A stretch of 64,000 nt of DNA from Rhizophagus irregularis (lineage: Eukaryota > Glomeromycota > Glomeromycetes > Glomerales > Glomeraceae), in the NCBI RefSeq assembly GCF_026210795.1, contig NC_089450.1, forward strand, positions 682,001 to 746,000. Reading direction: 5' to 3'. Positions 25,283-36,102 of this stretch are shown here, piece by piece. The position numbers and the translations under genes were made by a program. Within the stretch, counting starts at the first letter, position 1. Each line of letters starts with the position of its first letter. Below the pieces are notes generated by a model. It had not been told where the DNA came from. It did no database searches and worked only from the letters and a program-made list of their open reading frames with translations.

Positions 25283-25814
25283 AGGACCCAGAAATATATA
25301 TACAGGAGTAGGGTACACAGATGCGTCACCATCATAGTGGAATTAGACGTAGTAAAGTTTTGATTTGCGTACAATTTTAGAATTTTTCATCTATAGTTAG
25401 GTCATCAAGATTGCGTATTTTTTATCAAAATTTTTATATATAAAAAAATAGTTTGCGTATTTTTGACCTAAATTTGGCTAATCTTATATATATAATATAT
25501 TTACTGTACGTACTTATTTAATTAACCGAATTGTAAGAAATTTCTAAGGGTTAAAAAGTGAAATTTTAGAAAAATATTATTAAAAAAATGGTAAATTCTA
25601 TTTTTTCACATTAGTATTTTATTTTATAAATAATATAGAAGCCATGATAAAATAATTAATAACTTAATGTCTGAAATTTTATTTGTGTATTTTTGCAGGA
25701 TTTTCAATATCAGGTGTCAATTATGCGTACTACTCATATAAAAAGTCTCTGCGTACAGCTCATAGTAAAAAAATTTTTCGCCACCTGACCCCTATATATA
25801 TATTTCTGGGTCCT
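25283..25814. mobile_element. 532-bp MITE nested in the larger element
   Basis: The inverted ends are about 20 bp (aggacccagaaatatatata on both arms). The exact 8-bp direct repeat atgccaac flanks it at 25275-25282 and 25815-25822, showing that it inserted into the larger element. The interior is AT-rich and non-coding. Confidence 0.82.
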
Positions 25815-25849
25815 ATGCCAACCCATTTTTTTTTGACCTGAATCTGACG

Positions 25850-26400
25850 TTTGTTCATAAAAATAATAATAATAAACGTCTTTTTTTAATGAAAAAATGC
25901 TGAACCTGATGTTATTTCATAAAGTAAATAAAAAAAACATTTTTTAATGAAAAAACGCCAAATCTGACATTATTTCATTAAATAAATCAAAAAAAAAAAC
26001 ATTTTTTTAATGAAAAAATGCTGAACTCAACAGTATTTCATTAAATGAATGAAAAAAAAACATTTTTTAATGAAAAAATGCCAAACCCAACATTATTTTA
26101 TTAAATGAATAAAAAAACGTCTTTTTAATAAAAAAACACTAAAACTGATGTTATTTCATAAAGTAAATCAAAAAAAAACATTTTTTTTAATGAAAAAATG
26201 CTGAACCCGATGTTATTTCATTAAATAAATCAAAAAACTTTAATGAAAAACGCCGAATCTGACATTATTTCATTAAATGAATAAAAAAAATGTTTTTTTA
26301 ATGAAAAAATGCCGAACTTGACATTATTTCATTAAATGAATAAAGAAAATATTTTTTTAATGAAAAAACGTATAACCTGATGTTATTTTATTAAGGAACA
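25850..26400. repeat. ~60-bp minisatellite (aatgaaaaaatgccgaacctg ... type), about 9 units
   Basis: Each unit reads roughly ttttttaatgaaaaaatgc, then a variable gaacctgatgt, then tatttcattaaatgaat and an A-run. The units differ by scattered substitutions. Two further units appear at 27180-27310, beyond the fold-back element, so the array was probably continuous before that insertion. Confidence 0.82.
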
Positions 26401-26429
26401 GTCTATTAGTCAATGGGTGTGCACGATTG

Positions 26430-27140
26430 GCAAAAATGGAATGCCATATTCTTCCAAAGTAAAGTCTATGAGTAAAAAACTAATACTTTACAACTTTGGG
26501 AATATAGAAATATAGGTTTTTGCGTATCATTTTGTGCAATTTTTGGGATAAAATAAAAAATAAAATTTGTGCAACAGAAATCGTCAAATTTGCTGCATTT
26601 TGAAATTTTATATAAAAACTGCGCATCAAATTTGTGAACTTTTTATTATGACAGATTATACATATTTTCCATTTAATTAACAGACATATAACTATATTTT
26701 TAAATTAAAATAAATTTATAATTATAAAACATAATGAATAATTCTAATTTTTTAATAAACCAAAAACTTACTGATTTTGCTAAATAAAAATTTAAAAATA
26801 ACAAAAAATCTAGTTTAATAATCAACTTTTTAACATTAATAAAAGTTGTTTATTTTGTCAAATTGCACCCATGAACAAAGTTTTAAAGGTGATTCTTTGC
26901 TTAGTTATCTATCTCATTTTTTACCATGAAAATAGTTTACGCAAACTATATATAAAAGTCACGTGATTTACCGCAATGCAGTAATTTTAACGATCTCTGT
27001 CACATAAATTTTATTTTTTATTTTATTTGAAAATAACTCGAAATGATAGGCAAAATCTTCATTTTTATATTTTCAAAATTGCTAAAGTATTAGTTTTTTA
27101 TTCATGGACTTTACTTTGGAAGAACCATTTTTGCTAATCA
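26430..27140. mobile_element. ~0.7-kb fold-back element interrupting the minisatellite
   Basis: The left arm (about 26430-26495: ggcaaaaatgg, then cttccaaagtaaagtctatg, then aaaaaactaatactttac) pairs with the right arm (about 27080-27140), at roughly 85% identity over 60 bp. Minisatellite units lie on both sides. I could not fix the exact ends or a target-site duplication. Confidence 0.6.
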
Positions 27141-27179
27141 TTTTCTCTCGTTAAGTAATGAATCGTCACTTAAATGATT

Positions 27180-27310
27180 AAAAAAATGTTTTTTTAATAA
27201 AAAAATGTATAACCTGACGTTATTTCATTAAATAAATCAAAAAAAGATGTTTTTTTAATGAAAAAAGCTAAAACCTGCCATTTTTCATTAAATGAATCAA
27301 AAAAACGTTT
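27180..27310. repeat. Right-hand remnant of the ~60-bp minisatellite
   Basis: Two units with the same taatgaaaaaa / tatttcattaaat pattern as 25850-26400 resume after the fold-back element. Confidence 0.75.
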
Positions 27311-27637
27311 CTTTTAAACATTAACAGATCAGGTTATGTACCCGACCTGACTCAATATAAAAAATATTTTGGCGTAATCTAATATGTAAAAAATTCTGAA
27401 ATGTTCTTTTCCACAAAATAATTGTAAAAAAAACGTTTAGAGCTTTTTCTTATAATTTGATATATAAAAAATGCTGAAATATTTTTTTTGATCTAAAATA
27501 TTGGGTCAACGGATCAGGTCAGGTATCCGAACTGATCCATAATATTTGGGTCAGGTCATCAAATTTGTGACTCCTCTCAGATCAGGTTAAGTCAATTACC
27601 TGATCCTATCCAACCCATTCAGAACTCTAAACACTCA

Positions 27638-30299
27638 TCTTATTATGAACAATCCTTCAACCTAAGATCTACTAGATAAGTCAATCTAATGATAATCCAA
27701 CATGTGACCACCTTGATCAGCATACTACAAAAACTGCAGTACTGAACCTGTCACCCCTTTATCACTGAGAGATCATTGATTTTAAAATTAGTAATACTGA
27801 ATCACCATGACGATCAAATTTTCCAGTATCCTCTCACCTCAAAGAAAATAAGATTACACTAAAAAAAGCAACTAAAAAAAACAAAAAGCAAAAAATAAAG
27901 ACATAAATCTTAGGAAAACTCAAAGTGTAATAAGAAAAACCTAAGTAAAAAACACCAAATATACATTCCAACTCCATCTTCTTATTTTAAAAAACTAAAA
28001 ATCCTGTTAACAATTTCAATTAGCAAAAAATATGTTGGTTGATAAGCTTTTTCCAAGAAATACTAGTCCAGCTTGTGAACTATTTGGCCAGTTAAACTTT
28101 AAAGACATAGGAACTCAGACACACTACTTTTCAACTTTTCAGAAAGCCCAGAAGAATGTTTGTATGAAACTGCCATCTTATAGCATTGTTGGTAACTCCA
28201 AGACTCATAATAATAGTTCTAACTCAATATAAGCCATAAGGAGTTCAGGCGAAACTAAAGACCTTAGTAATAACTTCATATAACATCAAAAAGTTCTTTT
28301 ACTATCACTCAAGGCAAAAAATCCTTATATTTTTCATCCATGTTTTCTTGGAAAAACTAGGCAAACTAGGCATGATAGCCACAAACTTTATTTAAAAGTG
28401 AATTTCAATATTAATTAATAAACATTAAAACAGCACGATACAAAAGTAAGAGCAACATAACAGTATCACTACAGACTATTCAGAGAATAAACTAAAGTAA
28501 AACTAAAGACTATAAACTAAACAATCTAAAGCATTATTCCTAAAGCTATATTTCAAACCAAGTAAACGCTACTGTACGTAAGATTTACTTCCCACTTAAC
28601 CTTCATAAAGAACGCTAAACTGCCTAAACAGGATTGGACAACTGGTAAACCTAAATGTGCCATTAATCCTTACATAAATTTTTGTAAGGGGAGTAAAATA
28701 AAATTAAACTATAAAGAATAACTATGTAAAAAAAGGAAAAAACACTCATAGGATAAACCTAATTGAGTAAGAATGAAATTTAAAGGAAATAAAAAGAAAC
28801 ACGTACACAAAAAAAAGAAACCATAGACCGGATTACAAAAAGAAACAAAAAGGAGAGGATAGTATAATAAAACTCTACTACAAATAATGGAAATTAAAAT
28901 AAAAATAAAAACAAAAACAGTAAGCCGCTATGAGCTCATAGCCTCATTTCTTTCAATCACGGTTAAAATTCAGTGAGAAAGACGTTGCACTTAATCAGAG
29001 GTGGACAGTCAATACACATGACCAAAAACAGAGCGTGATGTTAGAATAACCCTTTCTCAGCATCGATTACAAAAAGTTAGTAAAAAACAAAACCTATCCA
29101 ATATCGGCAATAGAGATAATAAGGCCAAAGGAGAAATCCATATACAATCAAATCCAAGTCCAAAAGTTTGCCCAAAAATGATCAATGTATATATAGAAAA
29201 AAAAGATCAATCACATGACTAGGATGATTATTTAGAGGGAGTAAATCAATTTTGGTTTATTTTTCAAATTTCCAAAATGCACAGAAAAGTGGCGCAGAAA
29301 AAAAAAAAATAACGAAAATAAAATAAAGATAATAATAGAAAGAGTAAACTTCACTTACCACATATTTCCCTTCAAGAGAAAGCTGGAAATCTAAAAAAAT
29401 AAAAAATGAGTTTGTTAGTATTGTTTAATAACGCTATTTAATATTATACATCCACCTAAACTTAATATACCGCATGCTTCACTTTAAGGAAGGACTAAAA
29501 GAACAAACTCGGCTTACTTAAATTTGCCAAAACTCATTCAGAAGGCCGTCCTTAGTTCGTTCTAACAGAATCCACAAAAGAACAGAAAAAAAAATAAATA
29601 ATAAAAGCCTTATTTTTTTAAAGACTTTTTTTTTAAATTTATGACCAACCGATCAGATTATCAGATTGATAAACTAATCAGATCAGTAAGTCACTTGACT
29701 GATACTGATGCCAAAACTATATGTATATCATATGATATACTATGTTGAAACACTGAAACAGTTTCGGCAAGTTACGGCAGTTTTGCGATTTTGATAGGTT
29801 TTGCAATTTCAGCATTTTTTGATGATTTTGCAAAACTAGTTTCAGCAGTTTCATGTATGCCATTCTGCTAAAACCCTCTAGTTTCGGCAAGCAACCTTAT
29901 AACTCACATTTGAGTTTTAGCAAATTCAATCAAAATTAAGTTAAATTTATAATTTAGATAAAGCAAATTGATTGAAAATTAATTAATAGTCATAATTATG
30001 AGTTTTAGTAAATTGTATTGATTCTACAAAGTCATATTTTATATTTGAGCAAATTGGTACTTTTTTTTATTCTTTTTTTTTTAACTTTTATTGATAATAT
30101 TTTTAAAAATATTAGTTTCAGGGTCCGGGTTATATTTTGGCCAAAATTAAGCATAATACAGGCCAAAAACTGTCCAATGAGTTTCGCAACATTTTATTTT
30201 TTAATAATATTTATATTTAATTTATTATTTTTATTAATTATTATTTTATCTATAATTTACATATTTTTAATTATAAATTACAAAAATTAGCAGTTTAAT
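27638..30299. other. Intergenic DNA, probably degraded repeats
   Basis: The sequence has fewer homopolymers than other gaps. A 66-codon frame at 28032-28232 has balanced composition but no recognisable motif and no extension. A block with gtttcggcaag repeats lies at 29760-29890. I cannot support a gene. Confidence 0.4.
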
Positions 30300-30308
30300 T
30301 TATATTAA

Positions 30309-30645
30309 GAAAAAATGTATTTGTAATAGCCTGTTACATATCTTATTTGTAACATCCTTTTTTTATTTTTTTTTAATAATAAATTTAATGTGTTTTACAA
30401 ATAAAATTTTTATATGCAAAATTTAATTTGGAAAACTTTTACTTAATGTATTTAAGACAGTTTCATAGACAAAATTTTAAGTTATAAGCAGTTTCTTGAA
30501 ATTTTTTAAAAAATTCTTTTGTCTTAGTTACACAACTGATCTTTTGTTTTTGTTTACATTACGCCTGATCTTAAATTTTAATTGGATAAAATTGGAGGTT
30601 GTTACAAATAAGACGCGTAACAGGCTGTTACAATTAGATTTATCC
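30309..30645. mobile_element. 337-bp inverted-repeat element with 9-bp target-site duplication
   Basis: The ends are imperfect inverted repeats of ~50 bp sharing tgtaatagcctgttac / tgtaacagcctgttac and tcttatttgtaaca. An exact 9-bp direct repeat ttatattaa flanks it (30300-30308 and 30646-30654). A 9-bp duplication points to Mutator-like elements. There is no coding content. Confidence 0.78.
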
Positions 30646-30952
30646 TTATATTAATTATTGATTTTTTTTATTGATAATAAAAAAAAAAATTGTTAATTTT
30701 AGTAAATTAACAATTAAATTTACCAATCTACAAATAATTTGAATAAACTGAAATTATATTTTATTAAGCAAATTTAAACTTATATTATTTAGTATTTTAC
30801 TATAACTCGTATTTTGAGTTTTAGCAAATTAGTATAGATTTAAAATGTGATAATTTGATTTTTAGCAAATTAGATCTATTTTAGTATGAGCAAAAATGCT
30901 TAAATTTATGCAGATCAATTATGGTTATATATGTGATGTCTGGAATTCTGCA

Positions 30953-33900
30953 TTTACTTATTATAAAAAAAAAAAAAATTAGTAATAATGTTATATATGC
31001 CACCCAAATTATTTTGGACTGCCGTAATTATAAGTAAAATCCCAAATTCAATTATGGCATCCCAAATTATTTTGGCACTTTACATAGTAAATTATATATA
31101 AATCGAATGAATTATGGCATCCCAAATTATAATTATGGCATCCCAAAATAATTTGGGCAGCATGTATAAATAATGTGCTAAATTTTTATTTAATGGTAAA
31201 GAAAACAGCCAATTCCTTTTTTAGAATTAGCAGACTTTACTAATAACAAAGTAGGATATTATCTGCTTGAGTTGGTTATCAAGTGAACAAGAGAAATAAA
31301 AAAAATAAAAAAAAAAGAAAAAAAGGGAATAAAAAAATAAAAATAAAAATAAAAATAAAATAAAATAAATAAAAAAAAGCAGGTAATTTCAAGGAATTAC
31401 CCACTTTGCTCACTCTTACCCAACCCAAACAAACAAATCCAGTACCCTTCTAAGTAAAATTTGTGAACTCCCCGACTCAAATGAGTTATCCGTTCTAATT
31501 TTAACTTAGAAAGTTACCCACTTTGCAAATAAAAAAATACACACCTCTTTTAAAGTCTCCTAAGCCATTTACAATTATTAAGAAAATCAGCAATGTTTCA
31601 TTTAGAAAGTTTTTGTCTGTTATCTAATATTTCAATATAAAAATAATGCTGTAGCTAATAAATAAAAAAAGGAATGAGATTAGATAACAAATATAAATAT
31701 CAAAAAAAAAAAAATTTCACATTTTTAATATTTAATACGCACTCTTTTTCAAAAACTCTAAAAAATTTCTTCATTTTACCAGTAATTGTAAATCTCTTCA
31801 TTTACCTATTATAAGAAAGAAAAAATTGTTAATAGTGTGCTAAATTTTTATTTAATAGTAAAGAAGACATAGCCAATTCCTCCTTTAGAATTAGCAGACT
31901 TTACTAATAACAAAGTAGGATATTATCTGCTTGAGTTGGTTATCAAGTGAACAAGAGAAATAAAAAAAAGAAAAAAAAAAGAAAAAAAGGGAATAAAAAA
32001 ATAAAAATAAAAATAAAAATAAAAATAAAATAAAATAAATAAAAAAAAGCAGGTAATTTCAAGGAATTACCCACTTTGCTCACTCTTACCCAACCCAAAC
32101 AAACAAATCCAGTACCCTTCTAAGTAAAATTTGTGAACTTCCCGACTCAAATGAGTTATCCGTTCTAATTTTAACTTAGAAAGTTACCCACTTTGCAAAT
32201 AAAAAAATACACATCTCTTTTAAAGTCTCCTAAGCCATTTACAATTATTAAGAAAATCAGCAATGTTTCATTTAGAAAGTTTTTGTCTGTTATCTAATAT
32301 TTCAATATAAAAATAATGCTGTAGCTAATAAATAAAAAAAGGAATGAGATTAGATAACAAATATAAATATCAAAAAAAAAAAAATTTCACATTTTTAATA
32401 TTTAATACGCACTCTTTTTCAAAAACTCTAAAAAATTTCTTCATTTTACCAGTAATTGTAAATCTCTTCATTTACCTATTATAAGAAAGAAAAAATTGTT
32501 AATAGTGTGCTAAATTTTTATTTAATAGTAAAGAAGACATAGCCAATTCCTCCTTTAGAATTAGCAGACTTTACTAATAACAAAGTAGGATATTATCTGC
32601 TTGAGTTGGTTATCAAGTGAACAAGAGAAATAAAAAAAAGAAAAAAAAAGAAAAAAAGGGAATAAAAAAATAAAAATAAAAATAAAAATAAAATAAAATA
32701 AATAAAAAAAAGCAGGTAATTTCAAGGAATTACCCACTTTGCTCACTCTTACCCAACCCAAACAAACAAATCCAGTACCCTTCTAAGTAAAATTTGTGAA
32801 CTCCCCGACTCAAATGAGTTATCCGTTCTAATTTTAACTTAGAAAGTTACCCACTTTGCAAATAAAAAAATACACACCTCTTTTAAAGTCTCCTAAGCCA
32901 TTTACAATTATTAAGAAAATCAGCAATGTTTCATTTAGAAAGTTTTTGTCTGTTATCTAATATTTCAATATAAAAATAATGCTGTAGCTAATAAATAAAA
33001 AAAGGAATGAGATTAGATAACAAATATAAATATCAAAAAAAAAAAAAAATTTCACATTTTTAATATTTAATACGCACTCTTTTTCAAAAACTCTAAAAAA
33101 TTTCTTCATTTTACCAGTAATTGTAAATCTCTTCATTTACCTATTATAAGAAAGAAAAAATTGTTAATAGTGTGCTAAATTTTTATTTAATAGTAAAGAA
33201 GACATAGCCAATTCCTCCTTTAGAATTAGCAGACTTTACTAATAACAAAGTAGGATATTATCTGCTTGAGTTGGTTATCAAGTGAACAAGAGAAATAAAA
33301 AAAAGAAAAAAAAAAGAAAAAAAGGGAATAAAAAAATAAAAATAAAAATAAAAATAAAATAAAATAAATAAAAAAAAGCAGGTAATTTCAAGGAATTACC
33401 CACTTTGCTCACTCTTACCCAACCCAAACAAACAAATCCAGTACCCTTCTAAGTAAAATTTGTGAACTCCCCGACTCAAATGAGTTATCCGTTCTAATTT
33501 TAACTTAGAAAGTTACCCACTTTGCAAATAAAAAAATACACACCTCTTTTAAAGTCTCCTAAGCCATTTACAATTATTAAGAAAATCAGCAATGTTTCAT
33601 TTAGAAAGTTTTTGTCTGTTATCTAATATTTCAATATAAAAATAATGCTGTAGCTAATAAATAAAAAAAGGAATGAGATTAGATAACAAATATAAATATC
33701 AAAAAAAAAAAAATTTCACATTTTTAATATTTAATACGCACTCTTTTTCAAAAACTCTAAAAAATTTCTTCATTTTACCAGTAATTGTAAATCTCTTCAT
33801 TTACCTATTATAAGAAAGAAAAAATTGTTAATAGTGTGCTAAATTTTTATTTAATAGTAAAGAAGACATAGCCAATTCCTCCTTTAGAATTAGCAGACTT

Positions 33901-35545
33901 TACTAATAACAAAGTAGGATATTATCTGCTTGAGTTGGTTATCAAGTGAACAAGAGAAATAAAAAAAGAAAAAAAAAAGAAAAAAAGGGAATAAAAAAAT
34001 AAAAATAAAAATAAAAATAAAAATAAAAATAAAATAAAATAAATAAAAAAAAGCAGGTAATTTCAAGGAATTACCCACTTTGCTCACTCTTACCCAACCC
34101 AAACAAACAAATCCAGTACCCTTCTAAGTAAAATTTGTGAACTCCCCGACTCAAATGAGTTATCCGTTCTAATTTTAACTTAGAAAGTTACCCACTTTGC
34201 AAATAAAAAAATACACACCTCTTTTAAAGTCTCCTAAGCCATTTACAATTATTAAGAAAATCAGCAATGTTTCATTTAGAAAGTTTTTGTCTGTTATCTA
34301 ATATTTCAATATAAAAATAATGCTGTAGCTAATAAATAAAAAAAGGAATGAGATTAGATAACAAATATAAATATCAAAAAAAAAAAAATTTCACATTTTT
34401 TAATATTTAATACGCACTCTTTTTCAAAAACTCTAAAAAATTTCTTCATTTTACCAGTAATTGTAAATCTCTTCATTTACCTATTATAAGAAAGAAAAAA
34501 TTGTTAATAGTGTGCTAAATTTTTATTTAATAGTAAAGAAGACATAGCCAATTCCTCCTTTAGAATTAGCAGACTTTACTAATAACAAAGTAGGATATTA
34601 TCTGCTTGAGTTGGTTATCAAGTGAACAAGAGAAATAAAAAAAAGAAAAAAAAAAGAAAAAAAGGGAATAAAAAAATAAAAATAAAAATAAAAATAAAAT
34701 AAAATAAATAAAAAAAAGCAGGTAATTTCAAGGAATTACCCACTTTGCTCACTCTTACCCAACCCAAACAAACAAATCCAGTACCCTTCTAAGTAAAATT
34801 TGTGAACTCCCCGACTCAAATGAGTTATCCGTTCTAATTTTAACTTAGAAAGTTACCCACTTTGCAAATAAAAAAATACACACCTCTTTTAAAGTCTCCT
34901 GAGCCATTTACAATTATTAAGAAAATCAGCAATGTTTCATTCAGAAAGTTTTTGTCTGTTATCTAATATTTCAATATAAAAATAATTATAAATAAAAAAA
35001 GGAATGAGATTAGATAACAAATATAAATATCAAAAAAAAAAAATTTCACATTTTTAATATTTAATACGCACTCTTTTTCAAAAACTCTAAAAAATTTCTT
35101 CATTTTACCAGTAATTGTAAATCTCTTCATTTACCTATTATAAGAAAGAAAAAATTGTTAATAGTGTGCTAAATTTTTATTTAATAGTAAAGAAGACATA
35201 GCCAATTCCTCCTTTAGAATTAGCAGACTTTACTAATAACAAAGTAGGATATTATCTGCTTGAGTTGGTTATCAAGTGAACAAGAGAAATAAAAAAAGTA
35301 AAAAAAAAAGAAAAAAAGGGAATAAAAAAATAAAAATAAAAATAAAATAAAATAAATAAAAAAAAGCAGGTAATTTCAAGGAATTACCCACTTTGCTCAC
35401 TCTTACCCAACCCAAACAAACAAATCCAGTACCCTTCTAAGTAAAATTTGTGAACTCCCCGACTCAAATGAGTTATCCGTTCTAATTTTAACTTAGAAAG
35501 TTACCCACTTTGCAAATAAAAAAATACACACCTCTTTTAAAGTCT
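30953..35545. repeat. Tandem array, seven ~665-bp units
   Basis: The landmark gagttggttatcaagtgaac recurs at 31269, 31933, 32603, 33268, 33932, 34608 and 35252, giving periods of 664, 670, 665, 664, 676 and 644. Units are nearly identical except for A-run lengths and one deletion near 34985. The first unit is interrupted by a MITE. The minus strand of each unit carries a decayed coding fragment: KLSK-stop-NIADFLNN and CKWLRRL-stop correspond to KLSEWSITGFLDE and CLWLKRL-stop in the flanking copy at 35536-35785. Short frames beginning MGWVRVSKVGNSLKLP in some units cross A/T-rich intron-like sequence and are probably not expressed. Confidence 0.92.
30991..31168. mobile_element. 178-bp MITE inserted in the first tandem-array unit
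   Basis: Inverted ends read ttatatatgccacccaaatt and, reversed, tatacatgctgcccaaatta. The direct repeat aataatg flanks it (30984-30990 and 31169-31175). The flanking DNA (cttattataaaaaaa on the left, tgctaaatttttatttaat on the right) matches adjacent parts of the canonical 665-bp unit, so the insertion is inside the array. An internal aattatggcatcccaaatta motif repeats several times. Confidence 0.75.
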
Positions 35546-36087
35546 CTTGAGCCATAAACACTCATCTAGAAAACCAGTAATGCTCCATTCAGAGAGCTTT
35601 TGTCTGTTGTCTAGTGTTTCAATACTGTAACTGATAAATAAAAAAAGGAATAAGGTCAGATAACAAATACAAGTATAAACATCAAATAAAAATTTCGCGT
35701 TTTTTAATACTTGATACGCACTCTTTTTCAAGAACTCTAAGAAAATATGTGCGCCTTCATCTTCGTTTTGTCCTATCACTCTATAATAAAAAAAAGATTT
35801 TTTTTAATATTTATAATAAAGATTCAGGTATAAAAATAATAAAGTAATAAATATTTACTATTAGCTTTGCTGAAAATATCGTCAAAAATTTTGATCACGG
35901 GAGTCATTTCGTCATTTCGTCCCTTTCTTAGGCGTACGCGACGTCTTTGTTTGTTAGGCTTCTTCAGAACGGTCTTTTCAAAACTCCTTAGAAATGAATA
36001 TTGTAGAATCGTCCGATGAGTCAAAAAAAAATTTACATAAAACAATACAAAAAAAAAACAAAAAATGGAATTTTTACTATAATGCAA
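35536..36087 (-). pseudogene. Unrecognised coding fragment, source-like copy of the tandem array
   Basis: Three exon-like pieces can be read on the minus strand. The first (about 36030-35870) contains FEKTVLKKPNKQRRRVRLR and MTPVIKIFDDIFSKAN and ends at a GTAAAT donor. After a TTATAG acceptor, a second begins VIGQNEDEGAHIFLEFL and continues KKSAYQVLKN. After a TTTATCAG acceptor near 35630, a third reads SIETLDNRQKLSEWSITGF and ends CLWLKRL-stop. The last two match the 665-bp units base for base apart from about two dozen substitutions. I see no complete start and do not recognise the family; the basic stretch could be a nuclear signal. It lies directly downstream of the Arb1 pseudogene on the same strand. 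Confidence 0.5.
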
Positions 36088-36102
36088 AATCTAAAATTTA
36101 AT

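Larger units (their letters stand above)
25086..27629. mobile_element. ~2.5-kb non-autonomous hAT-like element with nested insertions
   Basis: Inverted ends match over ~150 bp. The outermost bases are tagagttccaaacgggtcag on the left and tagagttctgaatgggttgg on the reversed right. Subterminal motifs (gacctgac, ggatacctgacctga, gttgaccc) recur in both arms in mirrored order. The flanks are gacactca (25078-25085) and aacactca (27630-27637), an 8-bp duplication with one mismatch. Multiple subterminal ggtcaggt-type repeats and an 8-bp duplication fit hAT elements. No transposase is visible. The interior is split by an independent MITE, a minisatellite and a fold-back element, each listed separately. 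Confidence 0.72.

Noticed and set aside
26390-27175. Possible piggyBac-type ttaa duplication around the fold-back element
   Set aside because: ttaag occurs on both sides, but the inverted arms do not begin next to it.
28032-28232. 66-codon open frame with balanced composition
   Set aside because: No motif, no splice extension, no relation to neighbours; kept only as a note in the gap description.
32561-34102. Recurrent small protein MGWVRVSKVGNSLKLP...
   Set aside because: The frame runs through A/T-only tracts that vary in length between units and is only open in some units.
31200-35540. CRISPR-like regular repetition
   Set aside because: The repeated unit is ~665 bp with no separate unique spacers; it is an ordinary tandem array in a eukaryotic genome.
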